A model generated the notes under the pieces. The model ran no database searches, was not told the DNA's origin, and saw nothing but the letters and a program-made list of their open reading frames with translations. The position numbers were made by a program, and so were the translations under genes. Positions 19,123-27,864 of a stretch of DNA of 60,221 nt are shown here, one piece after another. Origin of the DNA: Micavibrio sp. (lineage in GTDB: Bacteria; Pseudomonadota; Alphaproteobacteria; Micavibrionales; Micavibrionaceae); the NCBI GenBank assembly GCA_002695035.1, contig NZNU01000040.1, positions 1-60,221 on the forward strand, written 5' to 3'. The stretch's first letter is position 1. Each line of letters opens with the position of its first letter.

Positions 19123-20052
19123 TTATGCGCTGCGAGCTGTCTTGGCCACCTCAGCTGCAAAGTCCTCTTCTTCTTTCTCGATACCTTCACCAAGTGCAAA
19201 ACGGATATATCCGGTCAGCTTGATAGGTGAGCCCATTTCTTTGGCGGCATTTTCAATAACTTGTGAAACTTTATTTTCGCCATCCATAATAAAAGTCTGC
19301 TCTGTCAGGCACACTTCTTCGTAATATTTACGGATACGGCCTTCGACCATTTTCTCTGCAATATCGGCAGGCTTGCCGCTCTCTTTAGCTTGCTCAAGAA
19401 GAACAGCTCTTTCGCGCTCAAGATCTGACGCATCAACAGTTGAAGGGTCTAGTGCCTGCGGGTTTGCAGCAGCAATATGCATCGCGATTTGCTTACCTAG
19501 CGTTTCAAGCTTTTCCTGATCGCCTTCTGACTCAAGAGCCACCAAAACACCAATCTTACCAAGATTTTCTGCAACTGCATTGTGGACATATGTCGCGACA
19601 ACGCCGTCCTCAACATCCAGGCTTTCATAACGGCGAAGCGTCATGTTTTCACCAATTTTAGCAATAAGGTCTGTCAATTTCTCAGCAATCGTCTTGCCTT
19701 CCATTTCTGTACCGGACAGAGCCTCAAGTGTGTTTTCTGCTGTAAGCGCAAGGTTCACAACTGTTTTTGTAAATGTCTGGAATTGCTCGTTACGTGCAAC
19801 GAAATCAGTTTCAGAATTGATTTCAACAATGGCACCGCTTTTTCCGGTTGCGCTTGTCGTAACAGCCACAAGACCTTCAGCTGCTGTACGCGCTGATTTC
19901 TTGGCGGCTTTTGCCAAACCTTTTGCACGAAGCCAGTCAATAGCAGCATCCATATCACCGTTATTTTCTGTCAGAGCGTTTTTAGCATCCATCATGCCCG
20001 CACCTGTTTTTTCGCGCAGTTCCTTAACCATAGAGGCAGTAATCTGTGTCAT
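19123..20052 (-). CDS. tsf: Elongation factor Ts
   Basis: EF-Ts recharges EF-Tu with GTP. The N-terminal UBA-like domain holds [21 protein letters not shown] (about 9-29), and the core shows [14 protein letters not shown] (the TDFV motif that inserts into EF-Tu, near residue 81) and [20 protein letters not shown]. Length 309 matches alphaproteobacterial EF-Ts. Paired with rpsB, 51 bases upstream, as nearly everywhere in bacteria. Confidence 0.97.
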   Translation of the reverse strand: MTQITASMVKELREKTGAGMMDAKNALTENNGDMDAAIDWLRAKGLAKAAKKSARTAAEGLVAVTTSATGKSGAIVEINSETDFVARNEQFQTFTKTVVNLALTAENTLEALSGTEMEGKTIAEKLTDLIAKIGENMTLRRYESLDVEDGVVATYVHNAVAENLGKIGVLVALESEGDQEKLETLGKQIAMHIAAANPQALDPSTVDASDLERERAVLLEQAKESGKPADIAEKMVEGRIRKYYEEVCLTEQTFIMDGENKVSQVIENAAKEMGSPIKLTGYIRFALGEGIEKEEEDFAAEVAKTARSA

Positions 20053-20079
20053 TTCTTTTTCCTTACTTTTTAATGATTT

Positions 20080-20113
20080 AAACTAAAAAGCTGAACGCTT
20101 AAATTAAGCGTTC
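20080..20113 (-). terminator. Possible attenuator overlapping the rpsB stop
   Basis: GAACGCTTAA and TTAAGCGTTC (20093-20113) form an inverted repeat that contains the rpsB stop codon; on the minus strand it is followed by AGCTTTTTAG. It looks like a weak intrinsic terminator between rpsB and tsf. The T-run is short and the loop tight, so this is tentative. Confidence 0.35.
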
Positions 20114-20964
20114 GCTGCTTTTTTCACATCAGCATCTTCAGATTTTTCATCTGATTTTGCTTTCGCATCTGCTTTGTCATCGGACTTGGCGTCTTTGGCT
20201 TTTTCTTTACCTTCAGGCAAATCAACCTTAACGTCCTCGGCCTTACCAAGATCCGCACCTGAAGAAGCCAGCTCAGCCTGTACACCATCAAGAATAGCGC
20301 CAACAGCCAGATCGCAATAAAGCTCAATTGCACGAATAGCGTCATCATTACCCGGGATAGGGTAATCAATACCATCAGGGCAGCTGTTTGAATCCACAAT
20401 AGCAACAACAGGAATGCCGAGCTTGTTAGCTTCACTCACTGCAATATCTTCCTTATTCGTATCAAGAATGAAGATCGCATCAGGAACACCACCCATTTCA
20501 CGAATACCGCCAATAACCTTCACCAGACGGTCGCGCTCACGCTCAAGCATGAGAAGTTCTTTTTTAGAACGCAAATCAGTCTGTCTATCTGATTCAAAAA
20601 TCTCCTCAAGTTCTTTAAGGCGTTTGATTGAAACAGAAACTGTTTTCCAGTTCGTAAGCATCCCGCCCAACCAGCGGTGATTAACAAAGAACTGACCGGA
20701 ACGCTGAGCAGCTTCTGCAACCTTGTCCTGAGCCTGTCTTTTTGTACCAACGAAAAGAACGCGACCGCCCTTGGCTGTTGTGTCACGTAAGAACTGCAAA
20801 GCATCTTTCATTGCAGGCACAGTTTGTTGTAAGTCTATGATGTGAACGCCGTTACGAACACCAAAGATGTAATGACGCATTTTTGGATTCCAGCGACGTG
20901 CGTGGTGTCCGAAGTGAACGCCTGCTTCCAATAGCTGACGCATAGTAAATTGAGGTATAGCCAT
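20104..20964 (-). CDS. rpsB: 30S ribosomal protein S2
   Basis: S2 is a late-binding protein of the small ribosomal subunit. It starts with [25 protein letters not shown] and includes [16 protein letters not shown] and [13 protein letters not shown], all diagnostic. The core ends near residue 240 and is followed by a K/D/E/A-rich low-complexity tail (to residue 286), as is common in Alphaproteobacteria. First gene of the rpsB-tsf-pyrH-frr block. The 154 bases before it contain long-range inverted repeats that may be an autoregulatory leader. Confidence 0.98.
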   Translation of the reverse strand: MAIPQFTMRQLLEAGVHFGHHARRWNPKMRHYIFGVRNGVHIIDLQQTVPAMKDALQFLRDTTAKGGRVLFVGTKRQAQDKVAEAAQRSGQFFVNHRWLGGMLTNWKTVSVSIKRLKELEEIFESDRQTDLRSKKELLMLERERDRLVKVIGGIREMGGVPDAIFILDTNKEDIAVSEANKLGIPVVAIVDSNSCPDGIDYPIPGNDDAIRAIELYCDLAVGAILDGVQAELASSGADLGKAEDVKVDLPEGKEKAKDAKSDDKADAKAKSDEKSEDADVKKAANA

Positions 20965-20980
20965 GATATGTACTCCTTTT

Positions 20981-21118
20981 CCGGTTAATCCTCTACGGGA
21001 ATGGAATTGTGCCGGATGAAATTATCAACCTGCCAACACCGGACGGTAACACAAAAAGATTTAACAAATCTGAAAGGCCACCAATTCCCGTATGTGTAGT
21101 TTTGTGGCCTGTATAGCG
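20981..21118 (-). promoter_or_regulatory. Structured leader region upstream of rpsB
   Basis: The gap before rpsB contains several complementary segments: ACGGGAAT (20995-21002) with ATTCCCGT (21086-21093), CCGGT (20981-20985) with ACCGG (21038-21042), and AGGCCAC (21075-21081) with GTGGCCT (21104-21110). The last hairpin could instead end transcription of the upstream gene. A leader for S2 autoregulation is known in other bacteria; that this is one is inference. Confidence 0.35.
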
Positions 21119-22276
21119 TTAAGAGGCTTTTTTTGCAAGGAAAACTTTGCTGAATTTATTAAAAAAACTGCGCTTTGAAGACATTTTTTGCTTTTTACCG
21201 CCCTCACTTGCAAACATGTCGTCATGGTAAGGTTGATCATCTACAATAAGAACCGACGATAAGGGCCTTCGAATATTAAGCTCAGGCTTACCATTGCTGT
21301 GTCCTATCCGCAAAATGACGTGGGCACGCCCCTGCTGGTTTATCTCGTCATGTAATCTGAGGCGTAATTCAGGAATCTCACAGACTTGATTCAACGTAGA
21401 AACAGACAATCCACGCGAGGCAGCAGTCAGACAAAGTCGCATTAAGGCCTGGCCCGTTAATATCCGCTCAACCATACCTCCCGTAACTGACCCCAGGATG
21501 GCCAGAAGCGGAACGCCATTCGTAAATTCGTCATCTGTTGCAACATCGCCCTCACCCCCCTTAAAGCGACGCACCTCACTCGGCGTAAACGTATTCATGG
21601 ATTTGGAAAAGCTTTTTGCATATTGGGGCAGGCCGTCCCCACCAAGTTTGCGGCGCCAATCCGTCCATGATGCAAATTCTCTTCTGAAGTTTTTATTCAT
21701 TGTCTGTGTCTGGTCAGCCTCTGCGATCATATTCATAATCTCAGGCTTGCAATCCCTGTCACAGATGTAAAGCCACGCCCGTTCCTGAACGACAGCATCC
21801 TTAAGTGCTTGCACATCTTCTTGTGACACAGCTTTGTCCGAAAATGCAGAATGGTCAAACTCAAAGGAAGTTAATGCTTCGAAACGTTTATGGCTTTCGG
21901 GCGTTACACTTACCTCTGACTTTTTGCCTATCTTAACCCTTGCAAGAATACTTTCACGCTCCGTATTTGGAAGATATTCGGTGATTTCCTCATAGCCGAA
22001 ATTACGAATAGCCAGTCGTAGATTATAAAGTGCCGCCGATGCTGCGATAATAAGTCCCCGGTCATCAGGGTCACTTACAGGCAAACAGTAACGGCGGTCA
22101 GCGTAAACGGTGAGCGTATCGCCCTTTATCTCGAAAAACCAAGGCTGCGTATTAAAGGGAGACGGCGCTAAAATCGCATATCTTACGCAAAAAGCCAGCT
22201 TCTCTTGAGCGCTACCATCGTGAGGAAAGTCACTTTTTGATACCGACCAGGCATCCATAAATTTCGATTTTTGCAT
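21119..22276 (-). CDS. Acg-like nitroreductase-fold protein
   Basis: The N-terminal part resembles the Acg family of FMN-binding nitroreductase-like proteins (Mycobacterium Acg type): RYAILAPSPFNTQPWFFEI (about residues 30-48), YADRRYCLPVSDPDDRGLII, and a second half with GQALMRLCLTAASRGLSVS and ARVHVILRIGH-like (AHVILRIGHSNGKPE) segments. Acg proteins bind or sequester FMN; substrates are unknown. The length, 385 residues, is a two-domain fused form. The ATG at 22276 is chosen because AGGTGGAG lies six bases before it; an in-frame GTG 12 bases upstream overlaps that site. The last 25 residues are basic. Downstream of dnaE on the same strand; no functional link is evident. Confidence 0.7.
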   Translation of the reverse strand: MQKSKFMDAWSVSKSDFPHDGSAQEKLAFCVRYAILAPSPFNTQPWFFEIKGDTLTVYADRRYCLPVSDPDDRGLIIAASAALYNLRLAIRNFGYEEITEYLPNTERESILARVKIGKKSEVSVTPESHKRFEALTSFEFDHSAFSDKAVSQEDVQALKDAVVQERAWLYICDRDCKPEIMNMIAEADQTQTMNKNFRREFASWTDWRRKLGGDGLPQYAKSFSKSMNTFTPSEVRRFKGGEGDVATDDEFTNGVPLLAILGSVTGGMVERILTGQALMRLCLTAASRGLSVSTLNQVCEIPELRLRLHDEINQQGRAHVILRIGHSNGKPELNIRRPLSSVLIVDDQPYHDDMFASEGGKKQKMSSKRSFFNKFSKVFLAKKAS

Positions 22277-22372
22277 AACAAACTCCACCTTACAGCCATT
22301 TTATCCAGTTCTACATAGAATAGAGCAAAAATATAATTCTGAAAGGCCAAATAGCGCGTTGAGGTCAGAAAA

Positions 22373-25300
22373 TTACATTTCCTGGATATCGGTAACGCCA
22401 GCCGTCCGAAATAGTGTGTGGCGGGTGTCAGCCGTGAAATTATAACGCCCCGGCAAGCGCATCGTCACCGTCCGCCCTTTATCAATATCAAATCCGAAAA
22501 TAATCTTGCTACCGGTCGGCCCATCGTCTTTGACCAAAATGTCTTTGAGAGATGCCACAGCGTCTTTGTCCAACAGTGTCAAACGAACTTCTGCTATTTT
22601 GTCTTCCAGATTGGCCTCCAAAGGCTCAACATCCTGAATAGTATAACGTATCTGATCTTCCTTTTTTTCGACATCAACTGTCAAAAGCAATGACTCACCA
22701 ACCGTTAACACATCTCTGGCCCGCATCAAAGTTTCTGAAAATGCCATGCCTTCATAAACGCCGGACGCATCAGATATTTGAAGAAACGCATATTTGTTAC
22801 CGCTTTTTGGGGAAACCTTAACTTGCTTCTTGAGGAGAACGCCCGCCATTTTTTCGCGCGTTGAGCTCCTATCCAACAAAATCTCATTAACCTGCGTCAG
22901 GTTTCTGATACGAAGCCGTGCAAACTGTTTCGCTTTGGTATCCAACGGATGCGCTGATAGATAAAATCCGACCGCATCAAATTCATAGCGCAGTTTTTCC
23001 AGAGGATCCCATTCATCAACTACTGGTAAGTCAGGAAGGCCCAGCCCGCCATCATTGCTATCGCTTCCAAAAAGGGAGTTTTGCCCGCTATCTCTCTCAT
23101 CTGCCAAGGCATTCGCATGAGACAGCAACATGTCAGCGGCATTGTAGACCCGTGCGCGTGATTTCACCAGAGATTCAAAAGCTCCGGCTGCGGCAAGTTG
23201 CTCAAGCTGGCGACGATTAAGAGATTTTGGATCCATACGCCCGACAAAATCTTCAAGATTTTTAAATATGCCGCTGTCCTCTCGCTCATCTACAACCAAA
23301 CGCATTGCCCCCTCGCCCACACCTTTTAATGCGGCCAAGGCATAACGAATACTCTCCCCCTCGACTGAGAAGTTAACGCGGCTGACGCAAATATCGGGGC
23401 CATTTAAAGGCACCTCCATTCTGTCCAGCTCCTGCTTAAAAACAGCCAGTTTTTCAGTGTTCCCCTTATCAAGGGTCATGGAAGCGGCCATGAACTCTAC
23501 AGGATAATTGGCTTTCAACCACGCTGTCTGATAGGCAATAAGGGCATAAGCGGCTGCGTGAGACTTATTAAATCCATATCCGGCAAATTTCTCAATCTGA
23601 TCAAAAATAGTTGTTGATTGGTCTTCCGGCACATTATTTTTCTCTTTGGCACCAGCCGTAAAGGTGACGCGTTGCGCATCCATTTCTTCCTTAATTTTTT
23701 TACCCATTGCGCGCCTCAAAAGGTCAGCATTACCAAGGGAGTAACCGGCAAGTATTTGTGCGGCCTGCATAACCTGCTCCTGATACACCATAATACCGTA
23801 TGTTTCTTCCAACAGAGGTTGCAAGAGCGGGTGCATGTAATCGGCCTCTTCCGAGCCTGCTTTGGTCGCGATATATTTTGGGATATTGTCCATCGGCCCG
23901 GGCCGGTAAAGCGCCACCAGCGCGATAATATCTTCAAACCTGTTTGGCTTCATTTTGCGAAGCACGTCACGCATTCCCGAACTTTCCAACTGGAATATAC
24001 CGATGGCATGTCCAGTCGCCAGCAAATCGTAAGTTATCTCGTTGTCGAGAGGCACTTGCAGAATATCAAAATTCTCGCGCTTTTCCTTCTCCTCGATTAA
24101 CTCGACGGCCTTTCTGATAACCGTCAGTGTTTTCAATCCCAAAAAGTCGAATTTTACCAGACCGGCCGGCTCAACATATTTCATATTGAATTGGGTCACC
24201 GGCATAGTTGAGCGTGGGTCACGATAAAGTGGCAATAATTCATGTAAGGGTCTGTCGCCGATAACAACCCCGGCCGCGTGCGTTGAGGCATGGCGGTATA
24301 GACCTTCCAGTTGCAAAGCGATGGTAATCAGCTTGTCATGCGTATCATCTTTATAGCGTTCTGCGCGCAAATCCGCATCTTGATCCAGTGCCTCTTCCAA
24401 GGTCATAGGGTTTGCAGGATTATTAGGTATCATTTTGGCGATACGGTCGACGACCGGATAAGGAATTTGCAAAACACGCCCCACATCACGCACAACAGCC
24501 CGAGCCTGCAACTTACCAAAGGTGATAATTTGCGCCACACGGTCATAGCCATAGCGTTCCTGAACATATTTAATAACCTCATCACGGCGCTCCTGACAGA
24601 AGTCGACGTCAAAGTCAGGCATGGACACACGTTCAGGGTTAAGAAAACGCTCAAAAAGTAGGTTAAAGCGTAACGGATCAAGATCTGTAATTTTAAGGGC
24701 CCAAGCTATAACAGAGCCAGCACCTGACCCCCTGCCCGGTCCCACAGGTATACCCTGATCCTTGGCCCATTTGATAAAGTCCGATACAATCAGGAAATAT
24801 CCCGGAAAACCCATTTCTTTGATAATCCCAAGCTCGTAATCCAGTCTTTCAAAATACGGCTTTGGGATCTCGTCACGTTTGCCTGCATCCATATCATCTG
24901 TATAGACGAAGTTCTCAAGACGCCACTTAAGGCCCTTTCTGGATTGGTCTTCCAGTTCTTTTTCTTCTGTATTTCCGCTTTCCGTTTCAAATGGAGGGAG
25001 AATTGGGTCAATCGGTTTCAAGAGATATGAGCATCGCTTCGCAATAAGCGATGTATTATAAATTGCTTCCGGTATGTCCGAAAACAGTTCGCGCATTTCG
25101 TCCTGGCTTTTAAAGTAATGTTCCTTGGTCTCGCGTCTGCGATCATCTTCGGTGATGTACCGCCCGCCCGCTATACACAACAGGGCGTCATGTGCCTCAT
25201 ACATTCCGCGCCGCGGGAAGAAGCAGTTATTAGTTGCAACAAGGGCAATATTCAGCTCGTAAGCCATATCAATCATACGGCTTTCAATTTCTTCCTGCTG

Positions 25301-25813
25301 TGACAACCCGTGCCTTTGAAGCTCCATATACAGCCTGTCACCGAAAATGTTCTGAAGATTTTGGCAATAAGCCTTTGCCTCGTCATTTTGACCATGCACA
25401 AGTCGTTGCCCCAGAGGTCCTTGATACCCCCCACTCAGACATATTAGACCCTGATTAAATTCTTTGAGTTTTTCGAGGTTAAGCGTCGGTTCTGCATTTG
25501 CCTCACCTTCCATATATGCGTCACTGACCAAACGGCATAAATTCCGGTAGCCTGCTTCGTTTTGTGCCAGCAGGACAATTTGTGTGGAAGCATCGTCAAT
25601 ATTAATTTGAGTGCCTATAATAGGCTGGATACCGTTTTTTGCAGCCTCGACCGCAAACTCCATAGCTCCAAACATGTTATTCGTGTCAGTAACTGCCACG
25701 GCAGGCATCTTCTGCTCTTTGCAAAGCTTCACAAGGTCCTTAACCTTTATGGCTCCCTCAGCCAGTGAAAAGGCCGAATGAACACGTAAATGTATAAATG
25801 GCTGATCAGTCAT
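22373..25813 (-). CDS. dnaE: DNA polymerase III alpha subunit
   Basis: DnaE is the replicative polymerase catalytic subunit. Domains in order: PHP domain (starts FIHLRVHSAFSLAEGAIKV), palm with PMPDFDVDFCQERRDEV near residue 400 (two catalytic aspartates), fingers with GRGSGAGSVIAWAL before it and YRPGPMDNIPKYI and GYGFNKSHAAAYALIAYQTAWLK after, then helix-hairpin-helix and an OB-fold (AGVLLKKQVKVSPKSGNKYAFLQI) before the tail. About 1146 residues is normal for DnaE1. The ATG at 25813 (MTDQPFIHL) is preferred to a TTG 15 bases upstream. It keeps its conserved place between lolD and the rpsB block. Confidence 0.97.
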   Translation of the reverse strand: MTDQPFIHLRVHSAFSLAEGAIKVKDLVKLCKEQKMPAVAVTDTNNMFGAMEFAVEAAKNGIQPIIGTQINIDDASTQIVLLAQNEAGYRNLCRLVSDAYMEGEANAEPTLNLEKLKEFNQGLICLSGGYQGPLGQRLVHGQNDEAKAYCQNLQNIFGDRLYMELQRHGLSQQEEIESRMIDMAYELNIALVATNNCFFPRRGMYEAHDALLCIAGGRYITEDDRRRETKEHYFKSQDEMRELFSDIPEAIYNTSLIAKRCSYLLKPIDPILPPFETESGNTEEKELEDQSRKGLKWRLENFVYTDDMDAGKRDEIPKPYFERLDYELGIIKEMGFPGYFLIVSDFIKWAKDQGIPVGPGRGSGAGSVIAWALKITDLDPLRFNLLFERFLNPERVSMPDFDVDFCQERRDEVIKYVQERYGYDRVAQIITFGKLQARAVVRDVGRVLQIPYPVVDRIAKMIPNNPANPMTLEEALDQDADLRAERYKDDTHDKLITIALQLEGLYRHASTHAAGVVIGDRPLHELLPLYRDPRSTMPVTQFNMKYVEPAGLVKFDFLGLKTLTVIRKAVELIEEKEKRENFDILQVPLDNEITYDLLATGHAIGIFQLESSGMRDVLRKMKPNRFEDIIALVALYRPGPMDNIPKYIATKAGSEEADYMHPLLQPLLEETYGIMVYQEQVMQAAQILAGYSLGNADLLRRAMGKKIKEEMDAQRVTFTAGAKEKNNVPEDQSTTIFDQIEKFAGYGFNKSHAAAYALIAYQTAWLKANYPVEFMAASMTLDKGNTEKLAVFKQELDRMEVPLNGPDICVSRVNFSVEGESIRYALAALKGVGEGAMRLVVDEREDSGIFKNLEDFVGRMDPKSLNRRQLEQLAAAGAFESLVKSRARVYNAADMLLSHANALADERDSGQNSLFGSDSNDGGLGLPDLPVVDEWDPLEKLRYEFDAVGFYLSAHPLDTKAKQFARLRIRNLTQVNEILLDRSSTREKMAGVLLKKQVKVSPKSGNKYAFLQISDASGVYEGMAFSETLMRARDVLTVGESLLLTVDVEKKEDQIRYTIQDVEPLEANLEDKIAEVRLTLLDKDAVASLKDILVKDDGPTGSKIIFGFDIDKGRTVTMRLPGRYNFTADTRHTLFRTAGVTDIQEM

Positions 25814-25924
25814 TACTTCAACGCACAATAATTGCTGTTTGATTTCGTGCAGGATACCTGACAGTATATAAGGAATAAAGAAAAGAAATAAATCTATTCA
25901 TATGACCTGGGGAGGTCTCTTACA

Positions 25925-26623
25925 GTGCTAAACTTTTTTCCTGACTCCATCGCAGTCTACTGGGATGAGATAACTTGCGATTCACCACCTGAAGCTGCCG
26001 CGGTAATTGAAGACATACTGGTAAGGCAATATTCAAAGAAGAACCGTCACTATCACAATTTAAATCATCTGGAGGAGCTTTTTGAGCAGATGGAAAGCTA
26101 TCCGATGGAGGATGAAACACGAAGAAAGGAAGTTATAGGCGCGATTTTCTGGCATGATGCGGTATACAGAACAGATAAAAACATGATGTTCTCATCAAAA
26201 TCAAATGAAGAGCGTAGTGCCCGAATGGCTGATCTTCATATGCGTCAACTTGGCTTTGGAGCTTATTGTCGTGAACAGATAAAAAAATATATCAAACATA
26301 CACAAACGCATAGCTGGCGAAATTTCCTGACAAACCCGGAAGGCGCTGCGTTTCTGGACATGGATATGGCCATACTTGGAGCTTCACCGGAGCGTTACTT
26401 TGAATACACGCAACAGATACGTGATGAATACAGAGAGTTTTCTGATCTGGAATTTGACGCAGCGCGCCTTCAGAAGTTTATTTTACCTACCCTACAAAGG
26501 GAGCGCATTTTTTTAACAGATGAATTCAATGAAAAATTTGAAGACCGGGCACGCGAGAACCTCGCATGTGAAAAAGCCTGGATCGAGCACCGTCTTGCAC
26601 GGCATCGCTCATTAGCCCTTTGA
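25925..26623 (+). CDS. HD-superfamily metal-dependent phosphohydrolase
   Basis: The product (232 residues) matches the COG4339-type predicted HD phosphohydrolases: RHYHNLNHLEE (residues 41-51), FWHDAVYRTD (75-84, with the HD pair His77-Asp78), a further histidine in IKHTQTH (about 125-129) and FLDMDMAILG (144-152). These are the expected metal ligands; the substrate is not known. The start is GTG, chosen because GGGGAGGT lies seven bases upstream. It is divergent from dnaE and followed on the same strand by another accessory gene. Confidence 0.85.
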   Translation: MLNFFPDSIAVYWDEITCDSPPEAAAVIEDILVRQYSKKNRHYHNLNHLEELFEQMESYPMEDETRRKEVIGAIFWHDAVYRTDKNMMFSSKSNEERSARMADLHMRQLGFGAYCREQIKKYIKHTQTHSWRNFLTNPEGAAFLDMDMAILGASPERYFEYTQQIRDEYREFSDLEFDAARLQKFILPTLQRERIFLTDEFNEKFEDRARENLACEKAWIEHRLARHRSLAL

Positions 26624-26668
26624 TTATTACCTTGAAAAAAGCTGTAACTTTATGTAAATGTTTTTTGC

Positions 26669-27169
26669 ATGAAGATATATCACTATACCAGCGTTATAAA
26701 ATGGCTGTGCATACAAAGTAAAGGATTACATGTTAGTGAAGAGCATGGACGTAAGATGCTGCACCCTTTAACAAATGATTTTAAGGGAGCTATCTGGGCT
26801 TTTCCTGAAGCAGCTCCGCAAAGCTGGATAGATAATATATCAACTACAGAATTTAATCTTACCTGCCTTTTTGGGCATTGTGCGGCAGGTGACACCTTAA
26901 CTTTACTTGAGCTAGACATACCTGATGATGCTGATTTGTGGGCGACAGATTGGGCTTATGGTTATAAGGATGCCGAGACGGGATGGCGTTCTGTAGATTA
27001 CTTTGAAGCTTTAAGACGCTATGAAGGAAAAGATCATTTAGCCGGATTTAGACTCCCTGAAGTTATTTGTTTTGATAATATAGCTCCGGAACGCATCAGG
27101 CAGATTGATATACCAGAAAATGTGCGCCCCCATGTCAGACCAATAGATCTGATGACGCCGCCTTATTAA
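26669..27169 (+). CDS. Unrecognised protein with ART-like landmarks
   Basis: A 166-residue soluble protein that I do not firmly recognise. It has features seen in small ADP-ribosyltransferase-like folds: an N-terminal IYHYTS (His5-Tyr6), a KGLHVS segment, an aromatic GAIWAF (Trp43), and near the C-terminus PEVICFDNIAPERI with Glu131 where such folds place the catalytic Glu. The match is by eye only. No good ribosome-binding site precedes the ATG. It follows the HD phosphohydrolase gene by 45 bases and overlaps the convergent lolD stop by four bases. No antitoxin-like partner is adjacent. Confidence 0.55.
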   Translation: MKIYHYTSVIKWLCIQSKGLHVSEEHGRKMLHPLTNDFKGAIWAFPEAAPQSWIDNISTTEFNLTCLFGHCAAGDTLTLLELDIPDDADLWATDWAYGYKDAETGWRSVDYFEALRRYEGKDHLAGFRLPEVICFDNIAPERIRQIDIPENVRPHVRPIDLMTPPY

Positions 27170-27864
27170 TCCTCGTAAACACGTCCGTTACGGATTGTTA
27201 AAATCCTGTCCATGCGTTTTGCCAGCTCCATATTATGTGTGGCAATCAAAGCGCCTGCTCCGCTCTCGCGGGTTCTTTTTAGCAACATATCGAAAACCCT
27301 GTCTGATGTATCAGGATCAAGATTCCCCGTAGGCTCATCAGCTATAAGCAGCTTAGGATCATTTGCCAGAGCGCGGGCAATAGCAACACGCTGCTGCTCA
27401 CCACCGGATAGTCTCGCAGGGCGATGTTCAAAACGGTGGCCAAGCCCCATGCTCTCTAGCATAGATTTGGCATTTTTTTCTGCGTCCGATTTCTTATCAC
27501 CTTTTATCATTTGTGGAATGACAACATTCTCAAGAGCGGTAAATTCCGGTTGCAGATAGTGAAACTGGTAAACAAATCCCATGGCAAAGCGTCTAACTCT
27601 GGTTCGCTCTTCATCTGTAAGCGTTTTTGTATCACGCCCCCCTACGATTACTTGCCCATCAGTGGGGGTATCAAGCATGCCGATAATGTGTAAAAGCGTT
27701 GACTTACCTGACCCGCTTGGCCCGACAAGGGCTATGATTTCACCTTGTTTAATGGCCAGAGAAGCTTCGTCAAGCACAACAAGCTTTTCACTTCCATTGG
27801 AATAGGTTTTGGATATCTTTTCAGCCTTGAGGAGATTCTTGGCAGATATTTTTGCATCAGCCAT
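27166..27864 (-). CDS. lolD: Lipoprotein-releasing ABC transporter ATPase
   Basis: LolD powers the LolCDE complex that extracts lipoproteins from the inner membrane for delivery to LolA. The ABC ATPase shows Walker A GPSGSGKST, a Q-loop VYQFHYLQPEFTALENV, signature LSGGEQQRVAIARAL, Walker B LLIADEPTGNLD and the H-switch ATHNMEL. The ATG at 27864 is chosen because GTGGAGG lies eight bases upstream and it overlaps the lolC/E stop by eight bases; a longer in-frame reading to 27924 would add 20 residues from within the upstream gene and is unlikely. 232 residues is the usual size. Confidence 0.95.
   Translation of the reverse strand: MADAKISAKNLLKAEKISKTYSNGSEKLVVLDEASLAIKQGEIIALVGPSGSGKSTLLHIIGMLDTPTDGQVIVGGRDTKTLTDEERTRVRRFAMGFVYQFHYLQPEFTALENVVIPQMIKGDKKSDAEKNAKSMLESMGLGHRFEHRPARLSGGEQQRVAIARALANDPKLLIADEPTGNLDPDTSDRVFDMLLKRTRESGAGALIATHNMELAKRMDRILTIRNGRVYED

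Noticed and set aside
22310-22372. Terminator after dnaE (TTCTGA...TCAGAA)
   Set aside because: Only six outer pairs with a 20-odd base loop and no uninterrupted T-run; too weak to call.
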